Assembly: GCF_008086115.1 (NCBI RefSeq)
Contig: NZ_VSIY01000006.1
Location: forward strand, 237,339 to 301,338
Origin: Maritimibacter fusiformis
GTDB lineage: Bacteria > Pseudomonadota > Alphaproteobacteria > Rhodobacterales > Rhodobacteraceae
DNA length: 64,000 nt
Direction of reading: 5' to 3'
This document shows positions 57,110-64,000 of the stretch, piece by piece. Position numbers and translations under genes: made by a program. The number at the start of each line of letters is the position of its first letter. The stretch's first letter is position 1. The notes beneath the pieces were generated by a model, which did no database searches, was not told the origin of the DNA, and saw nothing but the letters and a program-made list of their open reading frames with translations.

Positions 57110-58255
57110 TCAGCCGCGCACCGACTGCGCCACCGGGTAGCCCGCGCGGAAGCGCGCGTTGAGGATCAGAACCCAGGTCACGATGGCGCCGATCTGGTGG
57201 GTGATCGCGATGTCGAGCGGCGCGGCCCAGAGTACGGTGTAGATGCCAAGCACCATCTGCACCAGCACCATGATCGACGCCCAGGTGAAGGCGCGGCGCG
57301 TCACCGGCCCGGCGGCGCGGCGTCCCGCCAGATAGGCGCCGATGGCAAACAGCGCCAGCGTGTAGCCGATGATGCGGTGGATGAACTGAACCAGACCGGG
57401 GTTCTCGAAGAAATTGCGCCACACCGGCTCGATCGAGAAGGCGTCGGGCGGAAAGAACTGCCCGGCCATCCACGGCCAGTCGACAAAGCTGCGCCCGGCG
57501 TCGATCCCTGCCACCAGCGCACCCAGCAGGATCTGCAGGAACGCCAGATGCATCAGGCCGGTGGCGATGCCGAACAGCTTGCGCTCGCGCAGGCGGCGGG
57601 CCTGGATCAGGTCGGCCTCGCGGCGCCCGGCCAGGAAGATCGCCCATGCGATCAGCCCCAGGATCACGAATGCCAGACCAAGGTGCGTCGCAAGCCGGTA
57701 GGAGGCAACGTCCACACGCTCGCCCTCGAGGCCCGAGGCCACCATCCACCAGCCCACCGCGCCCTGCACGCCGATCAGAACACCGATCCACAACAGCCGC
57801 CCGTGCCAGCCCGCGGGCATCTTGCGCGCCGCCAGAAGGCCCAGGAATCCGACGATCCAGACCAGCCCGATCACACGGCCCAGCAACCGGTGCCCCCACT
57901 CCCACCAGTAGATCACCTTGAAGTCGGCCATGCTCATGCCGGCGTTCTGGTGGATGTATTCCGGGCTTTGCTGATACTTGGCGAACTCGCTGGCCCAGGC
58001 GGCCTGGTTCAGGGGGGGGAGCGTGCCGAACACCAGGTTCCATTCGGTGATCGACAGGCCCGAGTCGGTCAGCCGCGTCAGGCCGCCGACCACGATCATC
58101 ACCGCGACAAGAAGAAACAGCGCGATCAGCCACCACCGGATCACCCGGCGCGCGCCGGCGGACCCGCCGCGTTCGATCATGCCGGTCGCGGGCGTCTTTC
58201 GCGCGCCCGGCTCGGCCTCGTTCACTTCTTCGAAAATGTTGCGCGATTGGGCCAT
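57110..58255 (-). CDS. ctaA: Heme A synthase (COX15/CtaA)
   Basis: Oxidises heme O to heme A for aa3-type oxidases; 381 residues, eight membrane helices. Heme-ligand histidines occur in WEWGHRLLGRVIG, LATHLGLAF, FIHRIIGYTLA and ITHQIGAIVTW, the type 2 (alphaproteobacterial/mitochondrial) arrangement, with GGLTRLTDSGLSITEW. The start at 58255 follows AAGGAAG. Implies an aa3 cytochrome oxidase elsewhere. Confidence 0.93.
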   Translation of the reverse strand: MAQSRNIFEEVNEAEPGARKTPATGMIERGGSAGARRVIRWWLIALFLLVAVMIVVGGLTRLTDSGLSITEWNLVFGTLPPLNQAAWASEFAKYQQSPEYIHQNAGMSMADFKVIYWWEWGHRLLGRVIGLVWIVGFLGLLAARKMPAGWHGRLLWIGVLIGVQGAVGWWMVASGLEGERVDVASYRLATHLGLAFVILGLIAWAIFLAGRREADLIQARRLRERKLFGIATGLMHLAFLQILLGALVAGIDAGRSFVDWPWMAGQFFPPDAFSIEPVWRNFFENPGLVQFIHRIIGYTLALFAIGAYLAGRRAAGPVTRRAFTWASIMVLVQMVLGIYTVLWAAPLDIAITHQIGAIVTWVLILNARFRAGYPVAQSVRG

Positions 58256-58464
58256 CGATCTTCCTTTCTGTCGTCGGCGGGACTCTACGGATGCAGACGC
58301 AAAAGCCAAGCCGGGAAATCGCGGCAAATCGGCCCGCGATTTGGGCAGCGAATTCGGCGCCACGCATTGCACCCCAAAGCTTGTAGGTGGTATACACCGG
58401 CAACCCAGATAAAGTGTTTGCCTGCCCCGGCAGACCGATGCCAGACAAAAAGGCGGCGGACCAC

Positions 58465-61191
58465 GTGAGCGATACACCGGAACCCCCTGAGATCGAAGGC
58501 GAATTGCCGCCCGAACGCCCCAGCCACGACGGCCCCTCGGTGTCGATCGAGCACGAGATGCGGACCTCGTATCTGGATTACGCGATGAGCGTGATCGTCA
58601 GCCGCGCGATCCCCGATCTGCGCGACGGGCTGAAACCGGTGCATCGGCGCATCCTTTACGCGATGAACGAGGTCGGAAACACCCACGACAAGCCTTACCG
58701 CAAGTCCTCGCGCCCGGTTGCCGACACGATGGGCAAATACCACCCGCATGGCGACTCGGCGATCTATGACGCGCTGGTCCGCATGGCGCAGGATTTCTCG
58801 ATGTCGCTGCCGCTGCTCGACGGGCAAGGCAACTTCGGTTCGATGGACGGCGACAAGGCGGCGGCGTTTCGCTACACAGAGGTGCGCATGGCCAAGGCGG
58901 CCACCGCACTTCTGGCCGACATCGACAAGGACACAGTCGATTTCCAGGACAACTACGACGGCAAGGACCGCGAGCCGATGGTCCTGCCGGCGCGGTTCCC
59001 CAACATGCTGGTCAACGGCGCGGGCGGCATCGCCGTCGGCATGGCCACCAACATTCCGCCGCACAACCTGGGCGAGGTCGTCGACGCGACGCTTGCGATG
59101 ATCGAGAACCCGGATATCTCGGACGAACGCCTGATGCAGATCGTGCCCGCCCCCGATTTCCCCACCGGCGGCGTGATTCTCGGACGGGCGGGCGCGCGCA
59201 AGGCGTATCTCGAAGGGCGCGGCAGCGTCATCCTGCGTGCCAAGACCCGGATCGAGGAAATCCGCAAGGACCGTTTCGCCATCGTGGTCGACGAGATTCC
59301 CTATCAGGTCAACAAGGCCCGGATGATCGAGCTGATCGCCGACCTCGTGCGGGAAAAGCGGCTCGAGGGCATCTCGGCGGTGCAGGATGAAAGCGATCGG
59401 ATCGGCGTGCGCGTGGTGATCGAACTCAAGCGCGACGCGACGCCCGAGGTGGTGCTGAACCAGTTGTTCCGCTTCACACCGCTGCAAACCTCGTTCGGCT
59501 GCAACATGCTGGCGCTGAACGGTGGCCGCCCCGAACAACTGGCGCTGCGCGATTTTCTGCGCCATTTCATCAGCTTCCGCGAAGAAGTGGTGGCCCGGCG
59601 CACGGCGTTCGAGTTGCGCAAGGCGCGTGACCGCAGCCATGTGCTGTGCGGTCTGGCCGTGGCGGTGTCGAATGTCGACGAGGTGGTGGCGACCATCCGC
59701 GCCTCCGCCGACCCCGCCGAGGCACGCGAAAAACTGATGACGCGGCGCTGGCCCGCCGAGGATATCGCGCCCTACATCCGGCTGGTCGACGACCCCAGCC
59801 ACAAGATGAACGACGACGGCACCTATAACCTGTCCGAAACCCAGGCCCGCTCGATCCTCGAATTGCGGCTGCAACGCCTGACCGCGATGGGCGTGAAGGA
59901 AATCACCGACGAGTTGCAGGAACTGGCCGGCAAGATCCGCGACTACCTCGACATCCTGCGCTCGCGCGAGCGGATCATGGGCATCATCTCGGAAGAACTG
60001 ACCGAGGTGAAGGAGAACTTCGCGGTGCCGCGCCGCACCCAGATCGTCGACTGGTCCGGCGACATGGACGACGAAGACCTGATCGAGCGCGAGGACATGG
60101 TGGTCACCATCACCCAGTCCGGCTGGGCCAAGCGCACACCGCTGGCCGAGTACCGCGAGCAGCGGCGCGGCGGCAAGGGGTTGTCGGGCATGGCGACCAA
60201 GGAAGAGGACGTGGTCACCACGCTCTTCGTCGCCAATACCCACACGCAGCTTCTGTTCTTCACCACCGATGGCATGGTCTACAAGCTCAAGACCTGGCGG
60301 CTGCCGCAGGGCGGGCGCACCTCGAAGGGCAAGGCGATCGTCAACATTCTGCCGATCCCGCAGGGCGTTTCGATCGCCGCGATCATGCCGGTCGATGCCC
60401 CCGAAGAGGACTGGGACAACCTGCAGATCTTTTTTGCCACCTCCACCGGCGGGGTGCGCCGCAACGCGCTGTCGGATTTCACCAACGTGAAATCGAACGG
60501 CAAGATCGCGATGAAACTGCCCGAGGGCGTGGAACTGGTGAATGCGCGCATCTGCACCGAGGATGACGATATCATGCTTGTCACCGCCTCGGGCCGCGCG
60601 ATCCGGTTCCCGACCACCGAGGTGCGGGTGTTCAAGGGCCGCGATTCGGTCGGTGTGCGCGGCATCCGGCTGTTGTCCGACGACGACCGGGTGGTGTCGA
60701 TGGCGGTGATCCGGCATTTCGAGGCCAGCGCCGAGGAACGCGCTGCCTATCTCAAGATGCGCCGGGCCCAGGCCGGGGCGGACGATGAGGGCGCGGAAGA
60801 CGAGATCGAAGGCGCCATCAGCCCGGAACGCTTCGAGGAAATGCAGGCCGCCGAAGACCTGATCCTGACCATCACCGAGGCGGGCACCGGCAAGCTTTCA
60901 TCCAGCCACGACTACCCGGTGCGCGGACGCGGCGGCCAGGGCGTGGCGGCGATGGACCGGGCGATGCGCGGCGGTGCGCTGGTGGCCTCGTTCCCGGTCG
61001 GGCTCGAGGACCAGGTGATGCTGGCGACCTCCAAGGGCCAGTCGATTCGCTGCCCGGTCGCGGACATCTCGTTCCGCTCGCGCGGGGCTGGCGGGGTCAA
61101 GGTGTTCAACACCGCCAAGGGCGAAAAGGTGGTTTCGGTCGCCTGGATCGCCGAAACCGGCGATGACGACGAGGATGACACGGCCGAATAG
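58465..61191 (+). CDS. gyrA: DNA gyrase subunit A
   Basis: 908 residues from GTG 58465 (VSDTPEPPE, the family-like start, after AAGGCGG); ATG 58438 would add nine residues. Catalytic Tyr in [10 protein letters not shown]. The quinolone-resistance region [20 protein letters not shown] keeps Ser and Asp at the positions of E. coli S83 and D87, so it looks wild-type. The C-terminal beta-pinwheel starts around 535 with the GyrA box QRRGGKG. A Glu/Asp-rich insert ([13 protein letters not shown]) lies within the C-terminal domain. Confidence 0.95.
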   Translation: MSDTPEPPEIEGELPPERPSHDGPSVSIEHEMRTSYLDYAMSVIVSRAIPDLRDGLKPVHRRILYAMNEVGNTHDKPYRKSSRPVADTMGKYHPHGDSAIYDALVRMAQDFSMSLPLLDGQGNFGSMDGDKAAAFRYTEVRMAKAATALLADIDKDTVDFQDNYDGKDREPMVLPARFPNMLVNGAGGIAVGMATNIPPHNLGEVVDATLAMIENPDISDERLMQIVPAPDFPTGGVILGRAGARKAYLEGRGSVILRAKTRIEEIRKDRFAIVVDEIPYQVNKARMIELIADLVREKRLEGISAVQDESDRIGVRVVIELKRDATPEVVLNQLFRFTPLQTSFGCNMLALNGGRPEQLALRDFLRHFISFREEVVARRTAFELRKARDRSHVLCGLAVAVSNVDEVVATIRASADPAEAREKLMTRRWPAEDIAPYIRLVDDPSHKMNDDGTYNLSETQARSILELRLQRLTAMGVKEITDELQELAGKIRDYLDILRSRERIMGIISEELTEVKENFAVPRRTQIVDWSGDMDDEDLIEREDMVVTITQSGWAKRTPLAEYREQRRGGKGLSGMATKEEDVVTTLFVANTHTQLLFFTTDGMVYKLKTWRLPQGGRTSKGKAIVNILPIPQGVSIAAIMPVDAPEEDWDNLQIFFATSTGGVRRNALSDFTNVKSNGKIAMKLPEGVELVNARICTEDDDIMLVTASGRAIRFPTTEVRVFKGRDSVGVRGIRLLSDDDRVVSMAVIRHFEASAEERAAYLKMRRAQAGADDEGAEDEIEGAISPERFEEMQAAEDLILTITEAGTGKLSSSHDYPVRGRGGQGVAAMDRAMRGGALVASFPVGLEDQVMLATSKGQSIRCPVADISFRSRGAGGVKVFNTAKGEKVVSVAWIAETGDDDEDDTAE

Positions 61192-61211
61192 GGCGGGGGC
61201 ATCGCCCGCCC
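61191..61211 (+). terminator. Possible terminator after gyrA
   Basis: GGGCGGG (61191-61197) pairs with CCCGCCC (61205-61211) over a 7-base loop; the T-rich stretch CTTTCCTTTT follows about six bases later. Weak by strict rules. Confidence 0.4.
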
Positions 61212-61251
61212 CGGGCTTTCCTTTTGCCACGGACATGCATAGATCGGCGCC

Positions 61252-62613
61252 ATGACGGACAAGACCCTACACATCGTCGGCGGCGGCATGGCCGGTTCCG
61301 AAGCCGCCTGGCAGGCGGCCCGGGCCGGGCTGGACGTGGTGATCCACGAAATGCGGCCCAAGGTCGGCACCTTCGCGCACCAGACCGGCAAACTGGCCGA
61401 GATGGTGTGCTCGAACTCGTTTCGCTCGGATGACGACGAACAGAACGCGGTCGGACTTCTGCACTGGGAAATGCGTCAGGCCGGCAGCCTGATCATGCAG
61501 TCCGCCGACCGCTACCGCCTTCCCGCGGGTGGCGCGCTGGCCGTCGACCGCGAGCCGTTCTCGCAATTCGTCAACGATACGCTGCGCGCCCTGCCCAACG
61601 TCACCGTGACCGAAGACGAGGTCTCCAGCCTGCCCGACTCGGGCCACTGGATCTTTGCCACCGGTCCCCTGACCTCACCGGCGCTAGGCGCCGCCATCCA
61701 GGCTGAAACCGGGGCCGAACGGCTGGCGTTCTTCGACGCCATCGCCCCCATTGTCTATTCCGAAACCATCGACATGGACGTGGTCTGGGCGCAGTCGCGC
61801 TATGACAAGGGCGACACCGAGGACGAGCGCCGCGCCTATCTCAACTGCCCGATGACCCGCGATCAGTACGAGGCTTTCATCGACGCGCTGCTGGCCGCCG
61901 ACAAGACCGAGTTTCGCGAGGGCGAGACCGCCGGCTATTTCGACGGCTGCCTGCCGATCGAGGTGATGGCCGAACGCGGCCGCGAGACGCTGCGCCACGG
62001 GCCGATGAAGCCGGTCGGGCTGACCAATGCCCACAAGCCGGACGAAAAGCCCTATGCGGTGGTGCAACTGCGCCGCGACAATGCGCTGGGCACGCTCTAC
62101 AACATGGTCGGTTTCCAGACCAAGATGAAATACGGCGCGCAGACCGAGGTGTTTCGCATGATCCCCGGGCTGGAGAACGCGACTTTCGCACGGCTCGGCG
62201 GCATCCACCGCAACACCTTCATGAACTCGCCCACCCTGCTGGATGGCCGTATGCGGCTGCGCTCGCGGCCGCATGTGCGGTTCGCGGGCCAGGTCACCGG
62301 CGTCGAGGGTTACGTCGAAAGCGCCGCGATGGGGCTTCTGGCCGGGCGCATGGCGGTGGCCGACATGCTGTGCACCGATCTGTCCGACGTGCCGGTGACC
62401 ACCGCGATGGGCGCGCTGGTTCACCACATTTCGGGCGGGGCCGAGGCCAAGACGTTTCAGCCGATGAACGTGAATTTCGGCCTGTTCCCGCCGGTCGAAG
62501 GCCTCAAGGCCGGGCGGCGCGGGCGGCGCGACCGCTACAAGGCCTATACCGACCGGGCCAAGGCCGACTGGCAGGGCTGGCTTTCCAAGGCCGAGGCCCC
62601 TGCCCCGGCCTGA
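61252..62613 (+). CDS. trmFO: tRNA (m5U54) methyltransferase TrmFO, folate/FAD-dependent
   Basis: 453 residues. FAD-binding [15 protein letters not shown]; catalytic-Cys region [14 protein letters not shown]; substrate region [31 protein letters not shown]-terminal FGLFPP. Methylates U54 in the T-loop using methylenetetrahydrofolate. The ribosome-binding site is poor. Four bases before gluQRS, giving a small tRNA-modification cluster. Confidence 0.94.
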   Translation: MTDKTLHIVGGGMAGSEAAWQAARAGLDVVIHEMRPKVGTFAHQTGKLAEMVCSNSFRSDDDEQNAVGLLHWEMRQAGSLIMQSADRYRLPAGGALAVDREPFSQFVNDTLRALPNVTVTEDEVSSLPDSGHWIFATGPLTSPALGAAIQAETGAERLAFFDAIAPIVYSETIDMDVVWAQSRYDKGDTEDERRAYLNCPMTRDQYEAFIDALLAADKTEFREGETAGYFDGCLPIEVMAERGRETLRHGPMKPVGLTNAHKPDEKPYAVVQLRRDNALGTLYNMVGFQTKMKYGAQTEVFRMIPGLENATFARLGGIHRNTFMNSPTLLDGRMRLRSRPHVRFAGQVTGVEGYVESAAMGLLAGRMAVADMLCTDLSDVPVTTAMGALVHHISGGAEAKTFQPMNVNFGLFPPVEGLKAGRRGRRDRYKAYTDRAKADWQGWLSKAEAPAPA

Positions 62614-62617
62614 CCCG

Positions 62618-63454
62618 GTGATCACCCGTTTCGCCCCCTCGCCGACCGGGCTCTTGCACCTCGGCCACGCTTTTTCGGCCCTCACCGCATCGGACATGGC
62701 CCGGGCCGCGGGCGGGCGGTTCCTGCTGCGCATCGAGGATATCGACACGCCGCGCTGCACGCCCGAGTTCGAAGCCGCGATCTATGATGACCTGCACTGG
62801 CTGGGGCTGGAGTGGCCCGACCCGGTGATGCGCCAGTCCAGCCGCCGCGCGGCCTACGACGCAGCACTTGCCCGCCTCGCCGACATGGGGCTGACCTATC
62901 CCTGTTCCTGCACCCGCGCCGATATCCGCGCGGCCCTGTCGGCCCCGCAGGAAGGTGCGCCGATGGGGCCGGACGGCCCGCCCTATCCCGGCACCTGCCG
63001 GGGCCGGACGATGGACGAGCACGGGCCGACCGACGCGATCCGCCTCGACATGGCGCGTGCCGCCGCGCTTGCCGGTCCCGTGTCCTTCGCCGAGACCGGC
63101 CCGGGCTCGGCTGGTCGGCACGACATGACGCCCGAGCGCATGGTGGCGGAGGTGGGCGACATCGTGCTGGCCCGGCGCGACATCGGCACCTCCTACCACC
63201 TCGCCGTCACAGTCGATGACGCGGCTCAGGCGATCACCCACGTGGTGCGCGGCCAGGACCTGTTCACAGCCACGTCGATCCACGTGCTTCTGCAACGCCT
63301 GCTGGGGTTTGCGACCCCGACCTACCACCATCACCGCCTGATCCGGGACGAGCGCGGCCGCCGGCTGGCCAAGCGCGACGACGCCCGTGCCATCCGCACC
63401 TATCGCGACGCCGGTCACAGCCCGGGGGACATCCGGGAAATGATCGGGCTTTGA
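62618..63454 (+). CDS. gluQ: Glutamyl-Q tRNA(Asp) synthetase
   Basis: 278 residues, truncated glutamyl-tRNA synthetase paralogue without an anticodon-binding domain; attaches Glu to queuosine in tRNA(Asp). Class I motif HLGH (14-17), zinc-type CSC...Y-x3-C (CSCTRAD, YPGTCRG) and a degenerate KMSKS (RRLAKRD). Starts at GTG 62618, four bases after trmFO. Ends 19 bases before the IS element. Confidence 0.9.
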   Translation: MITRFAPSPTGLLHLGHAFSALTASDMARAAGGRFLLRIEDIDTPRCTPEFEAAIYDDLHWLGLEWPDPVMRQSSRRAAYDAALARLADMGLTYPCSCTRADIRAALSAPQEGAPMGPDGPPYPGTCRGRTMDEHGPTDAIRLDMARAAALAGPVSFAETGPGSAGRHDMTPERMVAEVGDIVLARRDIGTSYHLAVTVDDAAQAITHVVRGQDLFTATSIHVLLQRLLGFATPTYHHHRLIRDERGRRLAKRDDARAIRTYRDAGHSPGDIREMIGL

Positions 63455-63472
63455 GCCTTCATCTTCGCAAAA

Positions 63473-64000
63473 GGGTCTATTCCAGCTGAGTGTTCCTGAG
63501 AGCATGTTAAGGTGCTCTTATGGCTCAGAAAAACCGCTATCTGTTTCGGGGGAGAATTTCGGAGCGGAAGTTCCGCGATCTTCTGCGTCTTTTTGCGCTC
63601 GATATCACGGCCGATCGCGCGGCGGCCCTGACCGGTCTGAACCACAAGACGGCGGCGGCGATCTACAGCCTCTTGCGGGCGCGCATGGCCGAGCTGGCGC
63701 AGGAGGGCTGCCCCTTTCGCGGCCAGGTCGAACTCGACGAGAGCTATTTCGGACCGACCCGTCAGCGCGGCCGGCCGGGGCTTGGCAAGGGGCGTGGCGT
63801 CAGGGGCAAGGTGCCGGTCTTCGGCATCCTCGAGCGCGGCGGGCGGGTGCATTGCCAGATCGTGAAAAACTGTTCGAAAGCAACGCTTCTGGCCATTGTC
63901 GAGGGCCATGTGGAGTTGTCGGCCGAACTCGTCACCGACGGCTTCCGAAGCTATGACGGCCTCGTCGAGGCGGGCTTCAAACGCCATCACCGGATCAACA
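63473..64000 (+). mobile_element. IS1595-family insertion sequence (left part; right end beyond window)
   Basis: The sequence GGGTCTATTCCAGCTGAGTG from 63473 looks like an IS1595-group left end, 47 bases before the transposase start. The right end and any 8-bp duplication lie outside. Its transposase reads rightward. Confidence 0.7.
63520..64000 (+). CDS. IS1595-family transposase (3' partial)
   Basis: 160 residues visible. N-terminal MAQKNRYLFRGRISERKFRDLLRLF; the DDE-type ISXO2-like domain starts with VELDESYFGPTR (first Asp) and LVTDGFRSYDGL (second Asp). No frameshift in the visible part. The reading frame runs off the window. Confidence 0.85.
   Translation, partial: MAQKNRYLFRGRISERKFRDLLRLFALDITADRAAALTGLNHKTAAAIYSLLRARMAELAQEGCPFRGQVELDESYFGPTRQRGRPGLGKGRGVRGKVPVFGILERGGRVHCQIVKNCSKATLLAIVEGHVELSAELVTDGFRSYDGLVEAGFKRHHRIN

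Noticed and set aside
58285..60717. An 810-codon minus-strand open frame over gyrA
   Set aside because: Antisense shadow of gyrA caused by high GC; no ribosome-binding site or family match.

Overview
The window is a GC-rich chromosomal segment of an alphaproteobacterium, most likely a marine Rhodobacteraceae (Roseobacter/Rhodobacter) member. This rests on gene content and order I recognise from that family: an aglFGAK alpha-glucoside cluster, xerD-aroK-aroB, metA next to a P-loop ATPase, an iscR-suf operon with an atypical IscR, a LuxR solo and a pyrrolysine-free MttB homologue. No rRNA, tRNA or CRISPR array was seen. The assignment is inference; no database search was possible.

Layout. 1-4.5 kb: the tail of an alpha-glucoside ABC transporter/glucosidase operon (aglF partial, aglG, aglA, aglK), then prfB. 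5.7-13.7 kb: two c-type cytochromes, a LysR regulator, hpt, a COQ10/RatA-like protein, xerD with a secreted 522-residue protein and a 45-residue membrane peptide, and divergent aroK-aroB. 13.8-22.0 kb: a compact Mu-like transposable element. 22.0-27.5 kb: an oligopeptide-binding protein, a probable orphan small RNA, a LysE exporter with a DUF502 protein, and psuK/psuG. 27.7-29.5 kb: rpsB-tsf. 29.9-34.8 kb: a LuxR solo, three poorly known genes and an MttB homologue. 35-45.6 kb: guaA, a YdcF protein, a glycosyltransferase, an EamA transporter, ATPase-metA-hydrolase, ppk2, a TetR regulator, a CDP-alcohol phosphatidyltransferase and a patatin. 45.6-53.7 kb: a ten-gene leftward iscR-suf operon. 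53.8-63.5 kb: a hydrolase, a VIT-type transporter, an M32 carboxypeptidase, ctaA, gyrA, trmFO and gluQRS. The window ends inside an IS1595-type insertion sequence.

The most notable object is the Mu-like element at 13806-21978 (8173 bp). Its two ends carry matching transposase-binding-like sites, including a 21-bp perfect inverted repeat. It is flanked by a 5-bp duplication, CCCGG, that fits the Mu target consensus. It encodes a repressor, a Ner-like protein, a DDE transposase, a MuB-like ATPase, GemA and a Mor-like activator. It then goes straight to a major head protein (gpT) and a protease/scaffold (gpI) in the order opposite to Mu, and ends with a helix-turn-helix protein. No portal, terminase, tail or lysis genes are present. 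It is either a deletion remnant or a small capsid-encoding element that borrows functions from a helper phage.

Other points worth a second look are a promoter-terminator pair predicting a ~77-nt small RNA (23997-24073), nested in-frame translation of a scaffold inside gpI, an IscR lacking the usual cysteine ligands, extra membrane-protein genes coupled inside the suf operon, and a large inverted-repeat structure downstream of tsf.
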